Source: Aliiroseovarius salicola
Lineage (GTDB): Bacteria > Pseudomonadota > Alphaproteobacteria > Rhodobacterales > Rhodobacteraceae
Length of the DNA: 64,000 bases
Assembly (NCBI RefSeq): GCF_027891095.1
Contig: NZ_JAQIIO010000002.1
Span: 310,001-374,000 of the forward strand
Reading direction: 5' to 3'
The number at the start of each line of letters is the position of its first letter. The stretch's first letter is position 1. The notes under the pieces were generated by a model. The model was not told the DNA's origin. It worked only from the letters and a program-made list of their open reading frames with translations, and did no database searches. Positions 25,947 to 34,128 of this stretch are shown here, piece after piece. Both the position numbers and the translations under genes were made by a program.

Positions 25947-27632
25947 ATGGCCTTGGATGAAAAAAAAGGGATCTGGAAGAACGCACGCGGCAAAGGTCGC
26001 CGGGTTCCGAAAGGACGCCAAATCGACCCGCAGGCAATGGAAGAAATTCAATCATTGCTTGGGGATAGGCCGCGCAGACGCGATCTGCTGATTGAATTCC
26101 TGCACCTCATTCAGGACCAATACGGCCATCTGTCGGCCGCCCATATCCGCGCCTTGGCGCAAGAAATGGGAACCGGTCAGGCCGAGATTTATGAGGTCGC
26201 CAGCTTCTACGCCCATTTCGATGTGGTGAAAGAGGGCGAAACCCCGCCCCCCGCATTGACCATCCGGGTCTGTGACTCGCTCTCCTGCGAGTTGGCCGGA
26301 GCAGAGCAGCTGCAAAAGGCGCTGGAAGACGGGCTGGACGCGTCAGAAGTGCGCGTGGTGCGCGCGCCGTGCATGGGGCGTTGTGACACGGCACCGGTGC
26401 TGGAATTGGGTCATAACCACATTGATCACGCCACTCCTGAGAAGGTGAAAGCGGCGATTGAAGCGGGTGATACCCACGCACATATCCCGCAATATCAAGG
26501 CCTTGCTGCCTATCAGGCCGAAGGCGGCTACGCCGAGCTGGCCAAGCTGCGCGACGGTGGTGACTGGAAACAGGTACAGGACACGGTTCTGTCTGCCGGG
26601 CTACGTGGCCTTGGCGGTGCTGGCTTCCCGTCAGGCACCAAATGGGGCTTTGTGCGCGCCAACGAAGGCCCGCGTTACCTCGCCGTGAATGGTGACGAGG
26701 GCGAGCCGGGCACCTTCAAAGACCGCTACTATCTCGAACGCACCCCGCATCTGATGCTCGAAGGCATGTTGATCGCCGCTTGGGCGGTCGAGGCCGAGAT
26801 CTGCTTTATCTACATGCGTGACGAATACCCGGCGGTACTGAAGATCCTCGCCAATGAAATCAAGGCATTGGAAGAAGCCGGCATTGTCGATCCCGGCTAT
26901 ATCGAACTACGTCGCGGGGCCGGGGCCTATATCTGCGGCGAAGAAAGCGCGATGATTGAATCGATCGAAGGCAAGCGTGGCGAGCCGCGTCACCGCCCGC
27001 CTTTTGTGGCTCAGGTCGGCATCTTCAATCGCCCGACCTTGGTGCATAACGTCGAAACGCTCCTCTGGGTGGCCCGCATCCTGCGCGAAGGGCCGGAAAT
27101 TCTGACGTCGGTCGAGAAAAACGGCCGTAAAGGTTTGCGCTCTTATTCCGTGTCGGGCCGTGTAAAAAATCCGGGTGTGCATCTGCTGCCTGCAGGGTCC
27201 ACCATCACCGACATTATCGAAGCGGCTGGCGGGATGCTCGACGGGCAGGCCTTCAAAGCCTATCAACCGGGCGGCCCGTCTTCGGGGCTGCTGCCCGCGT
27301 CGATGGCGGATATTCCACTCGATTTCGACATGCTGCAACCGCATGGCACCTTTATCGGGTCCGCCGCCGTGGTTGTCCTGTCGGATCAGGACAGCGCCCG
27401 CGATGCCGCGCTGAACATGCTGCGCTTCTTCGAAGATGAGAGCTGCGGTCAGTGCACGCCGTGCCGTGTGGGTTGTGAAAAAGCGGTCAAGCTGATGCAG
27501 GCCGAAAAATGGGATCAGAATCTGCTGGAAGAGCTGAGCCAGACCATGGTCGACGCTTCGATCTGCGGGCTGGGGCAAGCTGCTCCAAACCCGATCCGGC
27601 TGACCATGAAACATTTCCCGGATGAGGTCTGA
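25947..27632 (+). CDS. NuoE-NuoF fusion flavoprotein (formate dehydrogenase beta / FdsB type), without a partner gene
   Basis: A 561-residue NAD(H)-oxidising subunit. Residues 1-155 are a NuoE-like thioredoxin-fold domain with a 2Fe-2S site (C109, C114, C142, C146). The rest is NuoF: the NADH/FMN loop RGLGGAGFPSGTKWGF, GAGAYICGEESA, and a 4Fe-4S site ESCGQCTPCRVGC with the later SICGLG cysteine. Such fusions serve as the diaphorase subunit of soluble NAD-linked formate dehydrogenases or hydrogenases, and normally sit directly upstream of the molybdenum subunit. Here a Rho-independent terminator follows and the next gene is unrelated, so the catalytic partner must lie elsewhere or the protein acts alone. 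The ATG at 25947 has GGAG six bases upstream. Confidence 0.85.
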   Translation: MALDEKKGIWKNARGKGRRVPKGRQIDPQAMEEIQSLLGDRPRRRDLLIEFLHLIQDQYGHLSAAHIRALAQEMGTGQAEIYEVASFYAHFDVVKEGETPPPALTIRVCDSLSCELAGAEQLQKALEDGLDASEVRVVRAPCMGRCDTAPVLELGHNHIDHATPEKVKAAIEAGDTHAHIPQYQGLAAYQAEGGYAELAKLRDGGDWKQVQDTVLSAGLRGLGGAGFPSGTKWGFVRANEGPRYLAVNGDEGEPGTFKDRYYLERTPHLMLEGMLIAAWAVEAEICFIYMRDEYPAVLKILANEIKALEEAGIVDPGYIELRRGAGAYICGEESAMIESIEGKRGEPRHRPPFVAQVGIFNRPTLVHNVETLLWVARILREGPEILTSVEKNGRKGLRSYSVSGRVKNPGVHLLPAGSTITDIIEAAGGMLDGQAFKAYQPGGPSSGLLPASMADIPLDFDMLQPHGTFIGSAAVVVLSDQDSARDAALNMLRFFEDESCGQCTPCRVGCEKAVKLMQAEKWDQNLLEELSQTMVDASICGLGQAAPNPIRLTMKHFPDEV

Positions 27633-27665
27633 CCTCACCTGAAATCTCTCAGAGATATTTTACAA

Positions 27666-27695
27666 AGGGGTGCTGTAATCGGTGCCCCTTTTTTC
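27666..27695 (+). terminator. Terminator of the NuoE-NuoF fusion gene
   Basis: GGGGTGC pairs with GGTGCCCC (two G-T wobbles), followed by TTTTTT. The T-run merges into dispersed element copy 4. Confidence 0.75.
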
Positions 27696-27740
27696 TTGCC
27701 GGAAATACCTTGGGGGTATGGGGGCAACGCCCCCAGCTTT
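27693..27740 (+). repeat. Dispersed intergenic element (copy 4)
   Basis: TTCTTGCCGGAAATACC, TTGGGGGTATG, then GGGGGCAACGCCCCC, a palindrome able to form a hairpin. It shows the same modules in the same order as copies 5-7. Confidence 0.75.
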
Positions 27741-27801
27741 GCTGGCCATTGCCCTCACGTCTGGCTTGACCTGCGCGTTCTGGTTGCGCATCGCTTGTGC
27801 C

Positions 27802-28437
27802 ATGACAATGTTGCCCATCTATCTCGGTCTTGCCATTGCACTGGCCTATCTGCCCTTCACCAACACGCCCGCCAGCTGGCGGCGTTCTATCCACAAAACC
27901 CTGCCTTTGCTGCTTTTCGCGTTGGCCGGATTTCTGACCGGATCACCGGTGTTTCTCGTCGCCGGTCTTTTCCTGTCGGCGCTTGGGGATTTTGGTCTGT
28001 CACGAGACGGGGAAAGTGCGTTTCTCTATGGGCTTTCCGCCTTTGCGCTTGCCCATGTGCTTTATATTATTCACTTTTTAGCATTGGCTCAGATGCCACT
28101 TTGGGATGTGTTCAGCATCGCCCCAATTCCCGCCATTGCTCTTCTGGCCCTACTGGTGTCGACCGAAATCTGGCTCGCGCCGCATACTGGCCCATTGGGC
28201 TGGCCGGTGCGTATCTATGTTCTGGTCATCGGTGCGATGGGCCTCTCGGCACTGCTCCTGCCGTTCGGGATCAGCACCATGGGGGCCGCTCTTTTCATCC
28301 TGTCCGATCTGATCTTGGCAATTGAGCTCTTTCGAATGCGCGAAGATCATCCGTCAAAACTGCTCGCGGGATATTTGATCTGGGGGTTTTATATCGCGGG
28401 GCAGGCGATGATCCTGATGGGCGGGATCACGATCTGA
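27802..28437 (+). CDS. YhhN family membrane protein (lysoplasmalogenase-like)
   Basis: A protein of about 211 residues with eight short hydrophobic helices. YhhN/TMEM86 features are KTLPLLLFAL near the start, LFLSALGDFGLS (conserved Asp) in the middle, and LAGYLIWGFYIAGQAMILMG at the end. Eukaryotic relatives hydrolyse the vinyl-ether bond of lysoplasmalogens; bacterial substrates are less clear. The ATG at 27802 is preferred over the frame opening at 27682, because the latter starts inside the dispersed repeat. No good ribosome site is seen, so the start is uncertain (27808 is an alternative). Confidence 0.7.
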   Translation: MTMLPIYLGLAIALAYLPFTNTPASWRRSIHKTLPLLLFALAGFLTGSPVFLVAGLFLSALGDFGLSRDGESAFLYGLSAFALAHVLYIIHFLALAQMPLWDVFSIAPIPAIALLALLVSTEIWLAPHTGPLGWPVRIYVLVIGAMGLSALLLPFGISTMGAALFILSDLILAIELFRMREDHPSKLLAGYLIWGFYIAGQAMILMGGITI

Positions 28438-28528
28438 CGCCACGTCGATTGCACCTGACCTATTTGCGCCCCCCTCTTTCAAAAACGCGAGAACTGGCTT
28501 AGGTGAGGGAAAGCAACCGGAGGCAGTC

Positions 28529-29737
28529 ATGGCGTTTTTCTCAAAGCTCAAGGATCGTTTGTTCAAATCCTCTTCCAAGCTCGAAGAAGGGCTTGAGGCG
28601 ATTGTGGATGAAGGCGGCGAAGAAGAGCAGGTTGAGGCCCCGGTGGAAGAGGTCGCCGCCCAGCCGGACGCAGCGATTGAAACGGTGCCTGAGGCAAAGC
28701 CTGACGTCGTACCAGAGCAAGCTGAGGAGCCAGCTCCCACAACCGCAACAGGCCCTGAAACTGCTCCAGAACCCGAGGTTGCGCCAGCTGCGCCAAACCC
28801 GGTTTCCAATCAAGAACCTGTCGAAGAGGCACCCGAAAAACCTGTGACCAAACCAAGCCTGATCGGTCGGATGCTCGGGCGCACTTCACCGGTCACCGTT
28901 ACCCGTCGCACGGTTGATGACGACATGTTGGAAGATCTCGAAGATCTCATGATCACTTCGGATATGGGGGTTGATACCGCAATGCGCGTGACCGCCAATA
29001 TCTCGGCGTCGCATTTTGGCAAGAAACTTTCGGTGGATGAAATCAAATCTGTTCTGGCGAGCGAAGTCTCCCGGATCATGGAACCGGTTGCCGTGCCCCT
29101 GCCGATCTATCCCAAACGCCCGCAAGTGGTGCTTGTGGTCGGCGTGAATGGCGCTGGTAAAACCACCACCATCGGAAAGCTGGCCAGCCAGTTCACAGCC
29201 GCTGGCAAGAAAGTGGTGATCGCCGCAGGTGACACGTTCCGCGCCGCAGCCGTTGAACAGCTCCAGATCTGGGGCGAGCGCGCCGGTGTGCCGGTTCTGA
29301 CCGCGCCAGAAGGGTCTGATCCCGCGTCTCTTGCCTTTGATGCCATGACCAAAGCTGAGGCGGACGGCGCCGACCTTCTGATGATCGACACGGCAGGGCG
29401 GCTGCAAAATCGCGCGGACCTGATGGAAGAACTCGCCAAGATTGTGCGTGTGATCAAGAAAAAGGATGACACTGCGCCGCATAACACTTTGCTGGTGCTC
29501 GATGCGACCACCGGCCAGAACGCCCTTTCACAAGTCGAGACCTTCCAAAAACTCGCCGACGTGTCCGGCCTTGTCATGACCAAACTGGACGGCACGGCCA
29601 AAGGCGGTGTGCTGGTCGCGCTGGCAGACAAATTTGCCCTTCCGATCCACGCCATTGGTGTGGGTGAGCAGATCGACGATCTTGCGCCCTTTGACCCGGA
29701 AGATTTCGCCAAAGCCCTGATCGGCATTCGGTCTTAA
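28529..29737 (+). CDS. ftsY: Signal recognition particle receptor FtsY
   Basis: A 402-residue SRP receptor GTPase that docks ribosome-SRP complexes to the membrane translocon. The first 110 residues are an acidic A domain rich in Glu/Pro/Ala. The N domain begins near SLIGRMLGRTSPV and the G domain has G1 GVNGAGKTTTIGKL, DTFRAAAVEQL, DTAGRLQNRADLM and TKLDGTAKGG. A CGGAGG ribosome site lies nine bases before the ATG. Confidence 0.96.
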   Translation: MAFFSKLKDRLFKSSSKLEEGLEAIVDEGGEEEQVEAPVEEVAAQPDAAIETVPEAKPDVVPEQAEEPAPTTATGPETAPEPEVAPAAPNPVSNQEPVEEAPEKPVTKPSLIGRMLGRTSPVTVTRRTVDDDMLEDLEDLMITSDMGVDTAMRVTANISASHFGKKLSVDEIKSVLASEVSRIMEPVAVPLPIYPKRPQVVLVVGVNGAGKTTTIGKLASQFTAAGKKVVIAAGDTFRAAAVEQLQIWGERAGVPVLTAPEGSDPASLAFDAMTKAEADGADLLMIDTAGRLQNRADLMEELAKIVRVIKKKDDTAPHNTLLVLDATTGQNALSQVETFQKLADVSGLVMTKLDGTAKGGVLVALADKFALPIHAIGVGEQIDDLAPFDPEDFAKALIGIRS

Positions 29738-29739
29738 TC

Positions 29740-29784
29740 TTCTTCTGACCGAAAATATCCCGGGGGTTTGGGGGCAGCGCCCTC
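29740..29784 (+). repeat. Dispersed intergenic element (copy 5)
   Basis: TTCTTCTGACCGAAAATATC, CCGGGGGTTTG, then GGGGGCAGCGCCCTC. A variant copy directly after the ftsY stop codon. Confidence 0.7.
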
Positions 29785-29794
29785 ATGAAAGAAT

Positions 29795-30697
29795 ATGAGC
29801 AATTGGCTGATCTCTCTTGAAGGCACCCCCGCCGGGCATCACCTTGCCCTCGGCCTCGCGCTCATGGCCGCTTTTCTGCATGCCCTGTTTGGCGCGCTTC
29901 AGAAAGGGCGACACGATCCGTGGCTCTCACGCGGCGCCATCGACCTTTCCTACGGGCTGATTGCCGCGCCCTTCGCACTTTTTGTCGTGCCGTGGCCGGA
30001 ACCCCATATGTGGCCTATCTTTGCCGTCGTCTGGGTGATCCACGTGGGTTATAAGCTCGCGCAGAGCTACACGTACGTGCTGGGCTCCTATACCGTGGTC
30101 TATCCGGTTGTGCGGGGCACCGGGCCGCTTTTTACTGTGATTGGTGCCGGGTTTGTGTTCGGTGAAACATATACTTGGGTGCAGTGGCTAGGGGTATTTG
30201 CGCTCCTGGGTGGGATCTATGCGTTGGGTTGGTACAACCTTCGCCATTGGCAGATGGGGCGCGAAATGCTCAAGCCCGCACTGGCTATGGCCGTGCTTAC
30301 GGGGCTTTTTGTCGCCGCCTATACCACGCTTGACGCCTACGGGATTCGTGCCACTGCCGATCCGTTCACCTTCCTCGCATGGTTCTTTTTCATCGATGGG
30401 TTCTTTATGCCGGTGATTGCAGGTATTCGATGGTGGAACATGCCCGCTCGCCCGGCGCTTGGCCCCCTGATGGGGCGGGGGGTGTTGGGGGCGTTCATTG
30501 CCTATGCCAGTTTCGGATCAATCATGCTTGCCACCCGATTGGACAGCGTGGGAGAAGCGGCAGTGCTACGCGAAACCTCCACCGTCTTTGCCGCTCTGAT
30601 CGGCTGGGTCGTGCTGAAGGAGCGGGTCGGCCCGCGTCGACTTGCGATGATGGCATTGATCGCGGCGGGTGCTGTGTTGGTGGAGATGGGCGGATGA
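29795..30697 (+). CDS. EamA/DMT family transporter
   Basis: A 300-residue inner-membrane protein with ten predicted helices in two EamA repeats. Repeat one ends with VFGETYTWVQWLGVFALLGG and repeat two with VLKERVGPRRLAMMALIAAG, both standard ends of the EamA motif. Substrate unknown; metabolite or amino-acid export is usual in the family. It lies 57 bases after ftsY across a dispersed element, so it may have its own promoter. The ribosome site is weak. Confidence 0.85.
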   Translation: MSNWLISLEGTPAGHHLALGLALMAAFLHALFGALQKGRHDPWLSRGAIDLSYGLIAAPFALFVVPWPEPHMWPIFAVVWVIHVGYKLAQSYTYVLGSYTVVYPVVRGTGPLFTVIGAGFVFGETYTWVQWLGVFALLGGIYALGWYNLRHWQMGREMLKPALAMAVLTGLFVAAYTTLDAYGIRATADPFTFLAWFFFIDGFFMPVIAGIRWWNMPARPALGPLMGRGVLGAFIAYASFGSIMLATRLDSVGEAAVLRETSTVFAALIGWVVLKERVGPRRLAMMALIAAGAVLVEMGG

Positions 30698-30786
30698 GCC
30701 ATTCACGGGAAATTTCCTGACACGCCCTTGCCTTTACTCCTCTTGCCCCTCACATTCCGACCAACCAGAAGCAGAACGTGACGCTC

Positions 30787-31410
30787 ATGACTGATCAAAC
30801 CAAGCCCGAAAAACCTGTGAACCCTACAGTGAAAGCCGTGTTGGAATACGGGCCGATTGTGCTGTTTTTCGCGGCCTATACCCTTCTCAAAGACCGCAGC
30901 TTTCTTGTGGCGGGCACCGAGTATTCGGGCTTTGTCGCCGTGACCGCGCTCTTCATCCCAGTTCTGGTCGTAGCCACGCTTGGCATGTGGAAGCTCACGG
31001 GTCATCTGTCGAAAATGCAGATCGTGACGTTGGGGCTGGTGGTGGTTTTCGGTGGTATGTCGATTTGGTTTAATGACGAACGGTTCTTCAAGATGAAGCC
31101 GACCATCATTTACCTGCTCTTCGCCGGTGTCCTTGGCTTTGGCCTGATGCGCGGGCAGAGTTATCTGGAAAGCGTACTGGATTCCGCGCTGCCACTTGAG
31201 CGCGAGGGATGGATGATCCTGACCAAGCGCCTCGCGCTGTTCTTCCTAGCTTTGGCGATTGCCAATGAGGTGATCTGGCGCATGATGTCCACCGATGCAT
31301 GGGTCAATTTCAAGACCTTCGGCCTGCCCCTTGGAACCATCGCATTTTTCATGGTGCAAAGTGGATTGTTCAAGCGTTACGGCACCAGCGAAGAAGACGC
31401 GGACACCTGA
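30787..31410 (+). CDS. yciB: Inner-membrane septation protein A (YciB/IspZ)
   Basis: A 207-residue protein with five helices. Family marks are LEYGPIVLFFAAY near the start, WFNDERFFKMKPTIIYLLF in the middle and NEVIWRMMSTDAWVNFK near the end. YciB interacts with cell elongation and division proteins and affects envelope integrity. The start could also be GTG 30778, three codons upstream. It follows the EamA gene by 89 bases on the same strand. Confidence 0.92.
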   Translation: MTDQTKPEKPVNPTVKAVLEYGPIVLFFAAYTLLKDRSFLVAGTEYSGFVAVTALFIPVLVVATLGMWKLTGHLSKMQIVTLGLVVVFGGMSIWFNDERFFKMKPTIIYLLFAGVLGFGLMRGQSYLESVLDSALPLEREGWMILTKRLALFFLALAIANEVIWRMMSTDAWVNFKTFGLPLGTIAFFMVQSGLFKRYGTSEEDADT

Positions 31411-31440
31411 GACGCTCGCTTCTCATTCCCAAGCATCCCC

Positions 31441-31469
31441 TTGACGCAATATGTGTCAGACGCTAGGGA
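31441..31469 (+). promoter_or_regulatory. Candidate promoter of the metZ riboswitch transcript
   Basis: TTGACG (31441-31446) and, 16-17 bases later, a weak -10 around CGCTAGGGA. The predicted start falls at the first base of the SAM-II aptamer, which supports the placement. Confidence 0.4.
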
Positions 31470-31470
31470 A

Positions 31471-31530
31471 GCACCGTGGCGATTTGTTCACCGGATTGCG
31501 GGCCACGTTAAATAATTCTGCTAAAGAGGT
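31471..31530 (+). ncRNA. SAM-II riboswitch aptamer
   Basis: CGTGGCGATTTG at 31475 opens the element; the P1 partner GCCACG is at 31502-31507 and is followed by TTAAAT, then GCTAAAGAGG, which forms the pseudoknot. These conserved blocks and their spacing match the alphaproteobacterial SAM-II (metA) class, which binds S-adenosylmethionine and lowers expression of methionine genes. It is followed by a terminator hairpin and then metZ, so control is probably at transcription. Confidence 0.88.
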
Positions 31531-31557
31531 CTGGGAATGATGGCGGATGCCGTGTTC

Positions 31558-31593
31558 AGCCCCCGACGCTCATAAGCGGTGGGGGCTTTATTG
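31558..31593 (+). terminator. Riboswitch-associated terminator before metZ
   Basis: AGCCCCC pairs with GGGGGCT, with an inner CGCT/AGCG stem and loop, followed by TTTATT. It lies between the SAM-II aptamer and the metZ ribosome site (GAAAGGAG). Confidence 0.75.
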
Positions 31594-31610
31594 TGTGAAA
31601 GGAGCACGCG

Positions 31611-32789
31611 ATGACAAAATGGGGAAAACGCACCGAGGCCGTGCATGGCGGCACCCGTCGCAGCCAGTATAACGAGGTTAGCGAAGCGATATTCATGACC
31701 CAGGCCTTCGTCTATGAAACAGCCGAAGCCGCCGAAGCACGCTTTATCGAAAGCGGCGCTGATGAGTTCATTTATGCCCGCTACGGCAACCCCACCAACC
31801 GCATGTTTGAAGACCGGATTGCGGCGATCGAAGGCACTGAAGACGCCTTTGCCTGCACGTCCGGCATGGCCGCGGTGAACGGTGCGCTGATGGCGCTGAC
31901 CAAGGCGGGCGATCATGTGGTTTCGTCGCGTGCGTTGTTTGGCTCCTGCCTCTATGTGCTAGAAGATGTTCTGGGCCGCTTTGGCGTGGAAATCACTTTG
32001 GTCGATGGCACCGACAATGCGGATTGGGAGGCAGCGATCCGCCCGGACACCAAAGTGGTGTTCCTTGAGGCTATTTCCAACCCGACTTTGGAAGTGATTG
32101 ATCTGGCCCATGTGATCAAGCTGGCTCATGCCAATGGTGCTTTGGTGGTGGTCGATAACGCCATGCCAACCCCGGTCTTTTCCTATGCGGCCAAGCTGGG
32201 CGCGGATCTTGTGGTTTATTCCACCACAAAACATGTGGACGGGCAGGGGCGGATGCTGGGCGGAGCTATTTGCGGCTCGCGCGAGCTGATCCGCGGTCCG
32301 ATTGAAACCTATGTCAAACACACCGGCGGCGCGATCAATCCATTCGCCGCATGGACCCATCTGAAAGCCCTGGAAACGCTGGATTTACGCGTGCGTGCGC
32401 AGGCGGATGCAGCCATGAAGGTGGCCGAGGCATTTGCGGATCATCCCAAGCTGGCGCGGATGAGCTATCCGCAGCACCCCTCGCACCCACAGCACGCCAT
32501 TGCGATGGAGCAAGCCCCCTCGGGCGGCACGGTGCTGGCGATTGAGGTGAGCGGCGGCAAGGAGGCGTGCTTCCGTTTCCTCAATGCATTGGAAATCTTC
32601 ACCATCTCCAACAACTTCGCCGATGCCAAATCCATTGCCACCCACCCGGCCACCACAACCCATCAGCGTTTGCCGCAAGAGCAGAAGGATATGTTGGGCA
32701 TTTCCGATGGGCTGGTGCGCCTGTCCATCGGTCTTGAGGATGTGGATGACCTGATTGCCGACCTGGAACGTGGCTTAAACGCAGTCTGA
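31611..32789 (+). CDS. metZ: O-succinylhomoserine sulfhydrylase
   Basis: A 392-residue PLP enzyme of the Cys/Met metabolism family that makes homocysteine directly from O-succinylhomoserine and sulfide. The PLP lysine is in VVYSTTKHVDGQGR; other family blocks are YARYGNPTNRMFEDRIAAIEG and FTISNNFADAKSIATHPATTTH. MetZ rather than MetB or MetY is supported by the length and by the SAM-II riboswitch, which in alphaproteobacteria precedes metZ or metX genes. GAAAGGAG precedes the ATG. Confidence 0.93.
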   Translation: MTKWGKRTEAVHGGTRRSQYNEVSEAIFMTQAFVYETAEAAEARFIESGADEFIYARYGNPTNRMFEDRIAAIEGTEDAFACTSGMAAVNGALMALTKAGDHVVSSRALFGSCLYVLEDVLGRFGVEITLVDGTDNADWEAAIRPDTKVVFLEAISNPTLEVIDLAHVIKLAHANGALVVVDNAMPTPVFSYAAKLGADLVVYSTTKHVDGQGRMLGGAICGSRELIRGPIETYVKHTGGAINPFAAWTHLKALETLDLRVRAQADAAMKVAEAFADHPKLARMSYPQHPSHPQHAIAMEQAPSGGTVLAIEVSGGKEACFRFLNALEIFTISNNFADAKSIATHPATTTHQRLPQEQKDMLGISDGLVRLSIGLEDVDDLIADLERGLNAV

Positions 32790-32872
32790 TTTGTCGCATC
32801 TTGTGCAACCGGATTGGTGTTTATCTGCCAGAACGGTTAGACTTAAGCGTGCGACAGATGCGGGAGGCCGCG

Positions 32873-33979
32873 ATGAACCAGATGAAACGCGGAACAGAAA
32901 ATAAAGTGGATAAGGCAAGCGCCGAAGAGGCGCTGGCCACGTTGCGTGCGTGGGCAGAGGCTGCTGACCCGGTAGAGGTCGCGGCACTTGATCCCTCAAT
33001 TGCACGCTTGTTGCCGGGTGGAGAGGTTTCGAACTATCCGGCTCTTTCCCGTCACTACCCGTCCGATTTTGCCCCCGATGCCGATTACAAGGCGTCGATG
33101 CCGGATCTTCAAAATGGTCCAGCCAGCCTGATCCAGGGGGCCAAACGCCATATTCAGCATGTCGGGATCTCGAACTTCCGCCTGCCTCTGCGCTATCACA
33201 CTCGTGATGGGTCGGATGTGACGCTGGAAACTTCGGTCACTGGCACGGTCAGCCTGGAGGCAGGCAAAAAGGGCATCAACATGTCGCGCATCATGCGCAG
33301 CTTTTACCAGCATGCCGAAAAGACCTTTAGTTTTGAGGTGATCGAACACGCGCTGGATGATTACAAAGCGGATCTTGAAAGCTTGGATGCGCGCATTGAA
33401 ATGCGGTTTTCCTACCCCGCGAAGGTGGAAAGCCTGCGTTCGGGCCTAGTGGGCTATCAATTTTACGACATTGCGCTGGAATTGTTTGAGCATCACGGCA
33501 AGCGCCGCAAGTTCATGCATCTTGACTATGTCTATAGCTCAACATGCCCCTGTTCGCTTGAACTCAGTGAGCATGCCCGCCAGTTCCGAGGTCAGCTTGC
33601 CACCCCGCATTCGCAGCGCTCTGTTGCGCGAATCTCGGTCGAGAAGATCCATCAGCCGGGCAATACGCTGTGGTTTGAAGACCTGATCGATATGTGCCGC
33701 ATTGCAGTGCCGACAGAAACTCAGGTGATGGTGAAACGTGAGGATGAACAGGCATTTGCTGAGTTGAACGCTGCCAATCCGATCTTCGTCGAGGATGCCA
33801 CCCGGCTCTTCTGTGAGCAGCTGCAACAGGATTCCCGGATCGGAGATTTCCGCGTGGTCGCCAGCCATCAGGAAAGCCTGCACAGCCATGATGCCGTGTC
33901 GATCCTGACCGAAGGCGAGACTTTTGAGGCGCAGTCGCTGGATCCCAAGCTATTCTCGACCCTGTTCCACGTGGGCTAA
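32873..33979 (+). CDS. folE2: GTP cyclohydrolase FolE2
   Basis: A 368-residue type IB GTP cyclohydrolase, which makes 7,8-dihydroneopterin triphosphate for folate. It is unrelated in sequence to FolE1 and tolerates metals other than zinc. The signature YSSTCPCSLELSEHA carries the catalytic cysteine; HIQHVGISNFRLPLR and IARISVEKIHQPGN are also family blocks. The ATG at 32873 has GGGAGG before it; the 24 extra codons from 32801 are dropped. No zinc-uptake-regulator box was recognised upstream. The next folate steps, folB and folP, are at 45 kb in this window. Confidence 0.93.
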   Translation: MNQMKRGTENKVDKASAEEALATLRAWAEAADPVEVAALDPSIARLLPGGEVSNYPALSRHYPSDFAPDADYKASMPDLQNGPASLIQGAKRHIQHVGISNFRLPLRYHTRDGSDVTLETSVTGTVSLEAGKKGINMSRIMRSFYQHAEKTFSFEVIEHALDDYKADLESLDARIEMRFSYPAKVESLRSGLVGYQFYDIALELFEHHGKRRKFMHLDYVYSSTCPCSLELSEHARQFRGQLATPHSQRSVARISVEKIHQPGNTLWFEDLIDMCRIAVPTETQVMVKREDEQAFAELNAANPIFVEDATRLFCEQLQQDSRIGDFRVVASHQESLHSHDAVSILTEGETFEAQSLDPKLFSTLFHVG

Positions 33980-34128
33980 TCACATTCAACGCGGTTTGAA
34001 TTGGGAAGTGTCGTGCTTTGTGACCTGATGGTCAGGAGTGGGCGCGGCCATTCTTTTCCAATGGTTTGCATGAGGATACAAGGTGTTCCATCTTGACACC
34101 CGCCCCTTGCAAGGCCAACCCTGCGCCC

